From contig JAMPIV010019067.1 in assembly GCA_024509875.1 (NCBI GenBank), positions 1 through 64,000 on the forward strand: a DNA stretch of 64,000 nt, read 5' to 3'. The notes under the pieces are model-generated. The model had not been told where the DNA came from. It did no database searches and saw only the letters and a list, made by a program, of their open reading frames with translations. The translations under genes and the position numbers were made by a program. Below, piece by piece: positions 40,143-52,899 of this stretch. Numbering within the stretch: position 1 is the stretch's first letter; every line of letters starts with the position of its first letter. The DNA is from Oreohelix idahoensis. Lineage: Eukaryota > Mollusca > Gastropoda > Stylommatophora > Oreohelicidae.

Positions 40143-41732
40143 TCATGTGGAATCGTGTGGGCATCTGGACAGAATGTCCGCCATTACATTATCCGAACCA
40201 CGGATAGCTCGAACCGAGAAATGAAATGGTTGAAGAGCTATGGCATAACGAGTGGACCTCGAGCTCTTCAAGTTTTTGCTCTGAATAGCAGTAAGCGCTT
40301 TCTGGTCGGTTTCCACAATGAAATGTGCGCCTAGAAGAAATCTTTGTAACTTCAGAATAGACCATACCATAGCCAATAACTCACGGTCTAAAACCGAGTA
40401 ATTCTTTTCTGCAGCATTTAATTTCCTAGAGATATACATCACCGGATGCAGAGTATCAGAATACTCCTGCATTAGTGCTGCCCCAATCCCAGTTGACGAG
40501 GCGTCACTTCGAAGAACAAAAGTCTTCTCAATAGTAGGTAACCTAAGAATAGGTGGAGATGAAAATAGGTCTTTAACCTGGTCCAATGAGGATTGACATT
40601 CTTTTGACCAGCGGATCAAATTAGGCGACCCTTTCTTCAATAAAGTAGAAAGCGGTGCCATAATGGAGGACAGATTCGGAATGAATCGTCCGTAGAATTG
40701 GATCAAACCTAATAGACTCCTTACTTGTTTCTTTGTCTTAGGGACCGAAATGTTAAGTATTTTTGAAACATTGTGGTCCTCTGTCTTTAAAAGACCATGA
40801 CCAACACGATGACCTAGGAAAGAAATCTCACTAAATCCTATAAAGGCTTTAGAGGGTTTTGCAGTCAAGTTATACTCGCGAAGAGTAGACAGTAATTCGT
40901 ATAAACCCAAATAGTGATCTTCCCAGGAATCACTGAATAGACAGATATCATCTAGATATGCTATGACATCTGTACGATATGCGAGAATTCGCCGCATCAT
41001 GCGTACGAATGTAGCAGGGGCGTTCATAAGACCAAAAGGCATGAAATTCCATTGGAATAAACCCCTAGGTGTAGAAAAAGCTGTAAAAGGTTTGGCACGT
41101 TCAGTTAGCGGGACTTGCCAATAACCTTTAGACAAATCTAGTTTGGTAAAGAATCTAGAATTAGAAAGTTTATTGAGTAGCTCTTCTAATGAAGGCATAG
41201 GTTCAGCGTCGAACTTCGTAACTTGGTTCAATTTGCGATAATCTACGCAAATGCGAATGTTATTATCCTTCTTTCGAACAATAACCATAGACGAAGAGTA
41301 TGCTGAAGTGGATGGTTCAATGATTTCCAAACGTATCATTTCATCCAATTCTTTTTCGACTTGAGACTGGAAATGGATAGGTATTGGATAGGGTCTGACT
41401 CTGATAGGATTATGATCAGTTAGCACAATGTCATGTTCAATGACATGTGTGTGTCCCGGGATGTCTGTAAGAACATCCTGAAATGTTTGCAACATCGAAG
41501 AAACTTGTCGATGTTCCTCAGCGGAAAGATTTGGAGAAACGGTCACGTTTTTCCAAGATTCCGTAGAATAAAGTGGGACCATAGAAAGAGGAAGATTGAC
41601 ATCAGAAAAAGTAGTTTCCTCATCCTGTATAACTGACAGCGATGAGTATTGACCATGAGGTACTTGAGAATTGTCCGTTGCCTGGAAAATAGGCTGCAAA
41701 TAGTCTGGTCTTTCATGAAATTCCGTGAGCAT
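40143..41732 (-). pseudogene. Gypsy-3 reverse transcriptase and RNase H
   Basis: A long intact frame of 529 codons encodes the polymerase half of Pol. RT spans about residues 95-330, with motif A KLDLSKGYW (Asp199), the MPFGLMNAPATF block (231-242) and the catalytic YLDD at 259-262. The RNase H domain begins near 400 with FVLRSDAS (Asp410), then Glu451 (DRELLAMVW), Asp476 (VETDQ) and Asp519 (VMADILSR). All catalytic residues are present. The frame is continuous upstream with the integrase tail, but a homopolymer frameshift at about 41978 separates it from the rest of integrase. It acts in the cytoplasmic particle to copy element RNA. Confidence 0.93.
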
Positions 41733-43999
41733 ATTTATGTGGAAAGTTTTATGCTTTCCATCAATATCGACAACATAGTCGACATCAGAAATTTTGGAGA
41801 CTATTGCATATGGACCTTTCCATGCAATTAGAAGTCTGTTCTCCCTTGAAGGAAGTAGGACGAGAGCTTTGTCACCTGGACAAAGTTGTCGTAGACATCT
41901 ATTCTTATTCGCAAACTGCCTTGCCTTTTCTTTAGCAAATTCGGAAGACGAAGTTGCTAGTCTGCATGCCTCAATGATTTTTTTTTCCTAAGAGCAATGA
42001 CGTACTCATAAGAAGACTGAGTCTCATCGCTAATATTATCGGCAGTGATTAGATCGTGAAGTAAAGACATAGGGCCGCGCGGTTGCGCGCCAAAGACAAG
42101 TTCAAAAGGGGAAAACCCCGTATGTTCATTGGGGACCTCTCTATACGCAAAGAGAGCCGCGGGTAAGACCCTGTCCCAATCCTGAGGATGATCCTCAGTT
42201 ATTTTACCCAGTAAAGTTTTTAGAGTCCTATTTAAACGTTCGACCAACCCATTAGACATTGGGTGATAGATACTGCTGAGAGACCTTTTTATATGTAGCA
42301 TAGACATTACCTGTGACATAGTGTCTGATATCAGTTGAGTGCCATGGTCTGACAATATTTCTCCGGGAAAACCCAAGCGAGAAAATATCAGCCAAAGAGC
42401 GTCTGCGATATCAGCAGTTGAGATGCTCTTGAGAGGTATTGCCTCTGGCCAACGTGTGCACATATCGACACATGTAAGAATAAATTGATGCCCTCTAGCC
42501 GACTTAATTCTAAAAGGACCGATAATATCTATTGCCATTTTTTGAAAAGGGCGAATTGGAATGTCAGCAGCCTGAATAGGCGCAGCATGTCGTGGTCCTT
42601 TAGATTTGACCTCCTGACATACTTTGCAAGAGCGACAGTACATTCGTATGTCCTTGCTCACAAATGGCCAAAAGAAAGCCGCAAGAACTCTCGACTTTGT
42701 ACGGGAAAAACCCATATGTCCAGCACATTGCGAGTCATGAGCATGTTGCAATATTTGCACCCTCATGCTCTTAGGCACAAGAATTTGTGAATGAGTGGAT
42801 GTAGTCGAGTCTTGTACCATACGTACAAGTACGCCGTTCTTCATAGAAATCCAAGATTTTCTATTAGTATTTTGATTAGGATCACCTTTTTTTGCTAGAA
42901 TGAAGAATTTTTGTAACGACGGATCTTCTTCTTGCAATTTGATAAATGAGTCACGTGTAATAGTCACTTGACTATTTTGTTCATTTACTTCATCATTATT
43001 AGTTAATGAAGTTTGAGGTGGATCCAGAGCATGTGCTCTTGTGACCACCGTATTGGTAGCTTCAATGTTTTGCTCTTCCCAAACAGCAATCTGCTGTGGG
43101 GTACATTCCCTAACTCCGTGAATACGACCAATAATAAGGTCCGCAATAGGGTTTGGAAGTAGACACGCGTGGACCTCTCCCGTGAAGAAAGGAGTAGCAA
43201 TATGTATTATGGCAGTAGGATATTTTTCCAACGTGCCACCAAATGTGACACATTTGATGACCTTTCCTGTAGCACAGAATGGATCTACAAGAGATTGCCT
43301 AACCCCGACAGTAGTACATCCAGAATCAAACAACACCGAGACTGGATTACTATTTACAAGCCCCTTATGTAATATAAGAGAACCTCTCCCATCATGAGCA
43401 ACATTAGCAGGAAGAGCGGGCAAAGGATGACCACAGCTTAGAGTACTAATGGTTTTCGGATCAAATAAAGTACTGCATTGGATACATTTATTTGCCCTAC
43501 CAAAGTCAAAAGATGAGCATCCGATAGCATTATGGTCTTTATCATTATTAACCTGTTTATCTGCTCCCTGAGATTCTTGTTGAACAGAGTTTGTCTGTTG
43601 ATATCTTTTTTTTATCTTTGGTTGCGATCTACCGCGACCATTATTGCCTCTGCAATTATCATTAAAGTCCCTACTGTAATTTTTATCCTGGTTTGCGTTC
43701 CAGTTTCCATAACTGTCATTACCATCTCTATGCTGTTGAGAACCTCTATTATCTTGGTATTGAGGTCTCTGCAAAAAATATTTTCCTCTATACCGATTAC
43801 CTTTATGAAAAATTTCTAAAGTTACCGGGAATAGAATACCGTGTAATATTAGGTTGTCTCCAGTTCTGGGAAGAAGAATCTCCCTGAAATTGATTACCAT
43901 GGTTCTGGGCATAATTACGGTTACTCTTTTTATTGAAATTTTGCTGGCTACCCTGAAATTTACGCATAAAATTCGGGCCATAAGGTGCTGCCGAAGCAA
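41733..43999 (-). pseudogene. Gypsy-3 protease and integrase
   Basis: This frame (41957-43999) opens with a basic, Asn/Arg/Gln-rich nucleocapsid-like stretch (NRGNNGRGRSQPK type) without a CCHC knuckle. The protease follows with VLFDSGCTTVG (catalytic DSG) and a later ADLIIGRIHG. The integrase has the HHCC motif (HAHDSQCAGHMG ... CRSCKVCQ) and the core motifs AIDIIGP, LSDHGTQ and GLVERLN (D, D, E). The frame breaks at a run of nine T at 41978. The C-terminal GPY/F module (LIAWKGPYAIV) continues in the next frame to join the RT. The integrase lies before RT, the copia-like order. Confidence 0.9.
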
Positions 44000-45023
44000 C
44001 TGGCAGACCTTCTTTTACCTTAGAGTTGCTAATGGTTATGTGAGGATGTGCAGTAACATACTGGCTACAGTATTCTTCCATTTCTTTTATATTTTTAGGC
44101 TTACGCTCATGAAGAAAAGAAAGAAAAGCTTCATTAACAGAAGACATAACCTTGTCTCTAAGAAGTAAGTCCATGAGGGCTTCAAATGTACTTTCTGTCT
44201 TAGAAAGCTCAACCCATCGTAAAAAAGTAAGACGTATGCCTGAGTTGAATTCTCAGAATTCAACTCCAGTTTCTGGTCACATGTTTTTTAAATTTAAGAC
44301 GATATCCGTCTTCGTTAAGTTGGTACTTCTTTAACAATGCCGCCCTGACAACCTCATAGTTGTTCTTGTCAGGCACATCTACCATACCCAACAAAGTCAA
44401 AGCATCACCTCTAAGTATCTTGGACAGATGATAAACATATAATGTTTTATCTATATTATGCACCTTACATGCACTTTCAAATCTATCTAGATAAAATGTT
44501 ATATCATCAATTGAAGCATTGAATGCTGGTAAATTAAGCTTGAAATCAACAGCATTAGACTTATTAGCAGATGATACCTTATTAGCATCATTAGCATTAC
44601 TAGATAACTTCAACTTTTCTAACTCCAAAGCTAAGAGTTTTTTTCTTCATGTTCCATTTTTGCTTTTCTCTCATCAGACTCTCTTTGTAACCTTCTTTCC
44701 TCAGCCTCAGCCTGTAACTTTTTTTCTAATCTTTTATTTTCAGCCTCTATTTCAAGTCTCTTATTTTCAGCTTCTTTTTCAAGTCTCTTATTTTCAGCTT
44801 CTTTTTTTTGTTTTTCCATTTCCATTTGTAATCTCTTTTCATCTACCTGCATCTGCAGTTTTAAATTTTCAGCATCTATTCTCTTTTTTTCAGTTAGTTC
44901 TTTCATTTTCTTTTCCTCCGACTTCAATGCCTTGGCATATTGAACAGTCGCAAATTCTTCTAATTTATCACCTGTCTTCCCAAGGGCTTTACCCTGCTCA
45001 ATAAAGTACTCAAATGTAGACAT
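43803..45023 (-). pseudogene. Gypsy-3 Gag, frameshifted
   Basis: Three frames together make Gag. 44631-45023 starts with ATG (MSTFEYFIEQGKALG) and is a strongly charged coiled coil with repeats of KEAENKRLE. 44260-44628 is the capsid N-terminal part (DFKLNLPAFNASIDDITFYL, FESACKVHNID). 43803-44174 contains a SCAN-like region (NEAFLSFLHERKPKNIKEMEEYCSQY) and then a basic N/Q-rich tail. The break at about 44630 lies at a T run, so it may be a sequencing error. Confidence 0.82.
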
Positions 45024-46560
45024 GATGTCTAAAATGTGAGTACAGAACCTGAAATAATTAATTATCTTATTTCAATCTTAATAGCAACAAGACTTAATAA
45101 AGTGCTTGTATAATTACTATGTTTACTCCAATCTCTGTGGGAAACAAGACTTGACACCAATTTGTATTATCATTTGTACAATAATATCACAAGTCACCTC
45201 TTAATTATCAGTGCACTACCCAAATCAGTGCATAACCATCAGTTATTTATCATAACTGCACTACAATAGTGCATAAGGAAAAAACCACCAGCTAGTTATG
45301 ATAAGTGCACTATAGATCAATAGTGCATGAGCATATATGTAACAATAGTGAAAGCTAACTATGCAAGAACTATGCAAACAATAACAAGACAATGTAAACA
45401 ATAACAAAGTACCAACAATGTAAACAAAACAAAGATCAAAGTCAATGTAAACAATAACAAAGATCAGAGTCAATGTAAACAATAACAAAGATCAACGTCA
45501 ATGTAAACAATAACAAAGATCAGAGTCAATGTAAACAATAACAAAGATCAAACAATACGAAAACATTCGCATAAGTCAAATAAATAAACAGCGAAACTAA
45601 AAAGAATATGATGACAGAATGCGAAGATATGACAAACAAATGACGCTACAGTATATACACAAAAATTTACGTGAAGAACTGAATAATAGAAAAGAGGAGA
45701 CCTACAAATACAAACAATTGAAATCGAAACTAAAAAACAGAAAGAAAGAGAGAAACAAAAAAAAAAAATATACAAAAAACGAAAATAAAGCACAACTCGT
45801 CACAACTAAACAGATATAGCAACGATTGTCGCTAGCAAATTTCACAGTAGGAAATTCGCACAGTCCCTAACGAAAACGCTAACAGTAGAACCTCTGTGAC
45901 GTGGTATCATCTACTGAAAGACACCGCCCAACCGAGAAAACCCGCAGAAATATAAACATATAAATACAAATCCAAATAACATATAACATGTAAACATATA
46001 AAGAGTGCGAAAAATGTGATAGACAGAAGGCTCAGTTAGAACATAAGGGCACAGTTCACAAACAAAACAGGCCACTTAACTTCTATGTATCCACAACGTC
46101 AGCACAGTTCAGAACAGGATGTGATCAGCATTCTTAGGACAATGATCCAACGTTGATCCATATCTGCTCTCGTAAACTGCCATGACGAAGGAAAATGAGC
46201 TTCTAACAGGAAACAGCTTCTGACAGGAAACAGCTTCTGAACTTGACCTTCTGAATCTGCAACAGTAATTCTGAGACCGGAACAGTTGTTACGGCACTTG
46301 TCCTTCTTCTCAACAGATCAGGAAATCCATTCGCTCGGTACTTGTCCTTCTATTTGTAGACAAACTTCAATACCGCCGAGCAGCGCCGGGTAGTTTCAAA
46401 ATATCAACAACTGTCAGTACTGCTGCGTCTTTCAAAAAATTTCATCAAAGGTGATGAATAGCAACTGCAATGTTGTCTTGTAGTCTGCTGATGATGTCTG
46501 GGTTTGTTGACCCCCTTGAGAGTTGGTACCAGAATAAACCAACTATTGGCCACCATGAAT
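45024..46560 (-). other. Gypsy-3 leader with 28-bp tandem repeats
   Basis: A long untranslated leader sits between the 5' LTR and gag. It includes about five copies of a 28-bp unit containing CAATGTAAACAATAACAAAG (about 45388-45553), a set of TAGTGCA/TGCACTA dyads at 45207-45330, and a 17-bp duplication ACAGGAAACAGCTTCTG near 46207. The primer-binding site region beside the LTR reads TGGTGGCCAATAGTTGG on the minus strand (about 46540-46556); the matching tRNA is not identified. Confidence 0.65.
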
Positions 46561-47893
46561 TGATAAGGGTGGAATTAGGATGCCGTCAAATTACCACCTC
46601 TATCGACACCAGGTATTACAATGCAAGATGTGGGTGTCTTATCTGGTTTAGATTGTTGCGGTGTGTGTGTTGCAGTAGAACAGTTCAGGGTACACCACAG
46701 GCAACATGACGTGTAGAGTCATAAAAATGGTAACTTCGCTTTAGGTTTATACCATTTATTGCACGCCACAAAACAGTCATGATACTTATGTTATCATCAG
46801 CATAGTATAACGAATGCAGCATTCAAACTCATGTTAACTGACAGTCATGTAGAAGTCAATACTCAATAGTTGTATGGAAAACAAATATCATAGCGAAGCG
46901 TGATAAATAATACATATAACTTCTGCAACCGTGGTCAGCTGCAGATCCTTAATGTTCATAGACAATAATAATTATTCCTTCCTGATGCTAGCAGATCAGA
47001 TGTATACAATACGTCCGTTTACTGTCTGCACGTGAGTAGCATACATGGATTACAGGTCAGCTCGACCTTTATAACCTTCCTAAGTCTAACCATCTGACTT
47101 GGACGTGATCTCTGATATAACGAATCCAGGAACACAGACAATAGTCTTGTTGGTCTAGAGCGACCCATAGATATATAACTAGTTCAGGTATAAAGATACC
47201 GGTGACTTAATCCTAGTCAAAGTACCTCTCCATTTTGAATCACACAGGCGAGCAAAAAGGCGACAAAATGACGAACCTCTAGATGATAGCCTAAAGTTCG
47301 ATACAAGAGGAATTACCTTATTTCGGAAAATCAACCATGAACATATGCCTCCAGGCAGGCTTGAATAATACGGGGAAATAGTCTAGTTAGCTAACTAACT
47401 CACAAAGACAATGTATTTCCCTCAGAGAATCACAAGACGCAGTCGCGTCCGCTCGCTAATCAGTCCATTTCTCAACTCCCCGACCTGGGCGGAACAACAA
47501 ACGACAACCAAGTCGAGACATGCGCAGAGTGACAATCTCTGAGTCGCTGTTCACAATAAGACGATTCTAAGAACATTCGAGATAAAAGTCTTACACAGTC
47601 GCGCCTTTTATGGACATGAACAGAAACGTTAAGAAAGGTTTCAAACATCTACAACAGTTGACTGATACTACCAAATAAGGAGATATGGTCACGCTTCGTT
47701 CAAGACATTATAGACCGAACGTGTCTCTATACAAGAGGAGGTAAACTCATAAAAAATAGCAGTATCGATATTTCAGGTTCTGTCCCTTTGACCATAAAAT
47801 ATATATAACATGCATTTCAGTCAAATAATGATCATACATACGAAAAACGATCATACAAAGACTTTGGAAAAAAGTAATTATTTGTGCGTAACA
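46561..47893 (-). repeat. Gypsy-3 right (5') LTR
   Basis: 1333 bp, same ends and nearly the same sequence as 38042-39374. It would hold the promoter for the minus-strand transcript. Confidence 0.93.
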
Positions 47894-47898
47894 CTAGT

Positions 47899-48914
47899 GT
47901 ATTCTTATGTCAAGGTAAACGTACTTTTGCTGACTTCGTTCATTCCTAGGCTTAAGATGGGCAGACGTTTACATGAATCGACCTATGTCAGTATGTCAGA
48001 ACGACATATTATCTAGCAGCACTGTTTATGTTTCTATACAGCAATTATGAGGACAGATTATGCTGATGCTTGTGGAAACTTTGATATTCAAGAATTGAAT
48101 TTTTATTGAAGCTTTGTCGTACATCGTTATGGTGAGCGATGTTTACAGGAGCCATCTTGGAATCCTACCTATTGTCAGTCATCTATCCGAGAACAGGGAT
48201 GCCCCCTTATTATCCGATGATGATCAAGAGATCACACCTATGAAAGGAAAATCTATTCTTGGGTGATTTAACATTTGCTGAATGCTATTTACAGAAATCT
48301 CCGCTAGGGTGCAAGCTACACTTATGCTAAAGGAGGTTCTGTCCAGGAGTCACCGTAAACATTATTGATTAACTGACATGATTAGTCAGTAAGGCCTGAT
48401 GAAGATTTGTTAAACATTATATATTAACTGACATGATTAGTCAGTAAGGCCTGATGAACAGTTATATGAGAAATGGAACTTATGAACGTTTGTATCCTGA
48501 TGTTTCCATTGTTGATTTCTTTCTACATGAATGCCAATTTGTTATTGTACACACCGTAGTTAAACAATATGCTATTGATGTCGACCTGTGTTCCTGTAAC
48601 TGTACCCATTCTGTCCAAGTGTATGGCGTCAAATTAAACTATTGAAAACGTCCTACAGTGGTCTGCATAAGTAACTTCTAGATACGCATGAATGAGTGTT
48701 TGAACTTTCAGTCAACAGTGTATTCTTGTCGGGGCCTCATTGTGTCCCAGGACAAGTTGACATGTATACCTGACACTGTGCTCGGTTGTTTGGGTTGACT
48801 ATTCAGGCCCAGTACATCTTTACAACGTACACTGATAAAACACAGTATACAGCATCCAAGAATAACAGCCTTTATTCTTATTACTATCACCACAAGGGAA
48901 AAAGTAGTTTATCA
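47899..48914 (+). mobile_element. LTR-4 solo LTR, right part
   Basis: The continuation of 37464-38041 after Gypsy-3, ending TAGTTTATCA before CCCCC. A roughly 57-bp direct duplication around ACATGATTAGTCAGTAAGGC occurs at about 48364-48460. No coding frame is present, as expected for an LTR. Confidence 0.72.
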
Positions 48915-51443
48915 CCCCCAAAAGGTCAAAAGATTAGTACTATGGTATAGACTTTTGACTATACTGTAAAGAACAGAGTTTCTACGTTATTTTATTCTGA
49001 AATTGAACAGTATTAGCAGAACACAGAAAGAAATATACAAAGTGAGTACATGGATTATACAATAAAACTCATTCCTGCTTTCTTTCTGTCCATAAAACCG
49101 TGGCCACGCTCATTCGTTCTTACCTAATACTTGATTTGCAACCTCTGGAACATTGTTTAGGACACGCGTACACAGCAAATCCAGTGTTATTTTGGCAAAG
49201 AAAACCCCAGCTCCTCAAAGACAGATTAAATCCACTTCTCTGGGGAACGTTCACTTTGTTATTTTTATTTAGGATTTCTGTTTATGTCACATTAATTAGT
49301 CCAGGTAAGAAATTTAACAGTGCTCACAGTGTCAGTAGCTTGAGATTTCCAGTACATAGGAATGTCAGGTCTGTAACTTCTCTCAGCATAAAAATTCCTT
49401 GCCACACCATAAATGGACAAACGTCAGGAAATGTTAATGTTGGTGATGTCGCCACAACTGGTGAATGTAAATGAAATTGGGAAAAAGAAATCTGGATCTA
49501 TAGGCCCCGTTAAAAAGTCACTCTTAATGTTCTTTGGGTTGGTACTCTGTTTCTTTCTGGGTGTAAAACACAAATCCAGACAGGTTTTACCTTGAAGACC
49601 CAGATACTAAGTAAAAAATGTTCTTTTATATGGATATTCTCAGATTTATATGGAAGCCGTAGGCTTGGACCGCTGGTAGGTATTTGGTTTGACCCAGTAC
49701 TGTGTATAGGTATAGGAAGAAAAAAATGCATACTACTTAACCATCATAGTATTCTCAATCCTATACTAACCCGCGAAAAATATAATATTATTTATCCACT
49801 TCGGTTATTTAACTTTAATTGAAACCCAAAAGTGTATCCCATATTTTATCGCTTAATAAAAGTCTCCGTGAAATAAGTTCTAGACATTTATAAAATTAAT
49901 CATCATGAATTAGAAAAATAAATATATATATTTCGTCAATACTCATAATGAACAGTGCAGGTACTAGCTGATTAAAACATCCCTTACTGGTTTAAATAGC
50001 TTACTTACTTACTTAATTAGTCGTTCCCCTTCTACCGTGAGGTGTAGAGGTTTGGAAGAGAGAGCGCCAGACTATCCATCGGCTGTCTTCCTCCTGGCCT
50101 GGTTCCATTCTAGACCTCGGTCCTTCAAAGATTGTCTAATGTTGTCCGCCCCGCGGACTCTGGGTCGTCATGGGGGTCTGGATCCTTGGCTCTTTGTTTC
50201 CCATGCTTGTAGTGGTAACCAATCTTCTCCCATTCTGCAGACATGGCCAAACCATCTTAGTAGGGACTGTTCTACTTGGGTCTGCAGGGCTTGGCATTTT
50301 AGGCCTTGACGGATCGTCTGGTTGCGGGCCATGTCTCTTCTTATCTGAGGAAGGTGGTATGAAGTAAAAACAAGAAGATGGTTAAATAGCTATTAATTAA
50401 AATCGACGCTACAGCCGGAACAATTTAGCTATAACCCATATTTTAGTTCGCTAGTCAATTAGCACACAATAAAATCCTAGTGTGGAATATAATTGACGGA
50501 TTTTTGCCATTAAATCGCTCTACCACAGAAAGATCTTAGTGAAATAAAATGATGGACTTAAACAATTAAATCACTTAAACTTCTATTTATAATAGTTACC
50601 GCAACACAGAAATTGAACTACTCCAAATCGAAAATACTAAGAAATCCACTATAACAATGGTCTAGAAAATCGAAGCTAGTAGGTTCTGGAAAAATCCGTG
50701 GGTGCTGAATAATGGATTTTAAAACCTGGAGAAAATATATTAAATTTGCAGAACTTCGCTCAGACTTTACTTTTAACGCCTTCGCTCGGATTTCGGGCTT
50801 TTCTTCGGTCGATCTGCGAATCAGAGGAAATATTCATGCTTTTACCGCTTGCAGACTCTGGCAATCAAGCGAAAACCGTCCTTTGATCTTGCGATTACTC
50901 ACTGTGTTTAATTACCCTCCAAACGAACGGATTTCAGGGTGAGTAAACTGTGATTATCTGCCTTTGTTTTTCAGATTAAGTCCCCTGACCAATGTCTACC
51001 GAAAAATACGTTAAAACTTATAGCCCCTTTGGTTTTCCTTCATTTAGCTTATCTCCCCCCCTTCTCTACAAATCCACCATCCCGTCCCCCCTCTCTACGC
51101 GTTCCGTTTACCTCTCTGATTGCAAACATTCCTCGTAGTTTATACGACATAGAGAAAAGAAAATGTGTGTGGCCAAATTAAGAGTTTAAGAGTTTGACAT
51201 ATATAGAGAAGTGTAGGGTCTGCGTTTAAACAAATATGTTCTGTTGGTAAACAATTCTAAGGCAAATAGAGAAAATAAATTAAAATAGGCGTGCTAAATT
51301 AAGAAAGAGAGACAGATATCTGAGTGTAGGAAGGGTTTTTTACGTTAACAAACCGTGCATGGCTCATAAGGACGCCGGTGAAAGACATGTGGAAGAAAAA
51401 TGTAGATGTATGAAATCTATTGTCATAATATACCCCTGCCACA
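48915..51443 (-). repeat. Gypsy-2 right (5') LTR, outer part
   Basis: This continues the LTR from 37463 after removal of LTR-4/Gypsy-3 and matches 30545-32704. It carries its own RTE-1 insertion at 50001-50380 and ends TGCCACA at 51443. Confidence 0.88.
50001..50380 (-). mobile_element. RTE-1 3' fragment with 5' inversion in Gypsy-2 right LTR
   Basis: 50001-50341 is RTE-1 sequence on the minus strand, starting with the complement of the TAAG tail. At about 50341 the sequence flips to plus orientation and shows TATCTGAGGAAGGTGG and the adjoining segment to 50380, which in RTE-1 lies directly upstream of the minus part. The insertion is flanked by TTAAATAGC (49992-50000 and 50382-50390). The left LTR has the empty site near 31667. 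This is the structure left by twin priming. Confidence 0.88.
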
Positions 51444-51515
51444 CATTGTAAAGTCTTTAACACTCCTCGCCCTACGGCAGTATATGTTATGGGACTAACT
51501 TAACCTTAAATTACA
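51444..51515 (+). mobile_element. SINE, 3' part, after Gypsy-2
   Basis: The continuation of the SINE at 29935-30141, with CTCGCCCTACGGCAGTATAT and a GGGACTAACTTAACC ending. The ATTG overlap with 30138-30141 marks the Gypsy-2 insertion. Confidence 0.6.
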
Positions 51516-51654
51516 ACAAAGTTATGCTGTCACATACAAGCAAACAATATTTATAGAACCGCTTTAAAAAAAAAACCTTGTTTAAATATGGACTATCCTT
51601 AAGGAATAGATGAGTGTTAGAGAAACCACACTAATGCAGATGTACATACAGCAT

Positions 51655-51775
51655 ACATCCCTACCACAAGTTAGACACCACTAAGTGCATGTGTGCACCC
51701 AGCCCTGCATCGTTCACCCCCAACCACAAGTTAGACACCACAACTAGTGCATGTGTGTCACCAGCCTGCATCGTC
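51655..51775. repeat. 60-bp tandem duplication
   Basis: Two adjacent diverged copies, each containing ACCACAAGTTAGACACCA and GCATGTGTG, followed by CTGCATCGT. Confidence 0.75.
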
Positions 51776-51958
51776 ACCACGAAATAGACAAGAAACAACT
51801 CCATAAAGTGAATCATACGCCCCATACCGCCCCATGTTCACAAGGTTAATTATAGCCAACACATTGTTCATGCCCCAGCGTACTCATCAACCGAATTCAT
51901 GCTCCCCACAGATAACAGCGACAACCAGTGGCGTAGCAAGGTTTAATGGGCGACAAGC

Positions 51959-52004
51959 CGGGTGTGGGGGGTGGGGGGGGGGGGGTGGTGGGGGGGGAGG
52001 GCCG
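51959..52004 (+). repeat. G-rich run with G-quadruplex potential
   Basis: Several runs of four or more G within 45 bases. The sequence around it is of normal composition, unlike the block at 1-972. Confidence 0.7.
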
Positions 52005-52144
52005 ACTGTTTTGTAAAAAAAAATATTCACATATTTTAATGAACCCACAACCGGCATGGTTGATTTGCCTGACAAGTTTAACGGACTAAAAATAAAATTA
52101 TTACACATGTGTCACCTCTCTCGCTCTCTACTCTCCTCTATCTC

Positions 52145-52282
<138 letters not shown>

Positions 52283-52659
52283 GTGTCCGCGCACATGTAT
52301 GTATGTAAGCATGCTTTCATGTCAGCTACATTTATGTGTCCTTGAAAACAATGGACACGAGAAACGACATAACTAAAACTTTAAAGTAACTCCTGATTCT
52401 CTCCCTTGAAATAATAATAGTCTGGAATAAGTTATCATTGTAGAAATGCCAAGGTCAAGGTTTTTATGATCCACACTTTGACAACAGTTTTTATAATGTG
52501 TGAGAGGATATCATGTTGGTTAAAACATTTTTCATACATAACATCAGTTTCTAAAAATGAAGTCATTTGTACCGAACATCGCAAAATAGTTGATTCCTCG
52601 TCATCAAAAGTTTTTAATTTGTTTAAACATTACAACCCCGTCTTATTGTACAACCCTTC

Positions 52660-52865
52660 ACACCCCCCCCCCCCCCCCCCCCCCAATCTCGTTTTTTCTT
52701 CTTTTCCCACTTCTGCTCCTCCTTCTTCAGGTACCACACCTGGTGGCACAAGTGATCATGTCTCTCCACAACCTCCTGTCCCTAGTACAATTTAGGCTTA
52801 CTGATCTTACATCTATTCCAGCTTTCATCTTCTCATAACATGCCCCCCCCCCCACCCCCTCACCC

Positions 52866-52899
<34 letters not shown>

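Larger units (their letters stand above)
38042..47893 (-). mobile_element. Gypsy-3, young Gmr1-like Ty3/gypsy element
   Basis: This minus-strand element of 9.85 kb has two 1333-bp LTRs (38042-39374 and 46561-47893) that differ at only a handful of positions. It is flanked by an exact 5-bp duplication, CTAGT (38037-38041 and 47894-47898), inside LTR-4. The coding order from right to left is gag, protease, integrase, RT, RNase H. It is the innermost and youngest layer of this nest. Confidence 0.93.
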
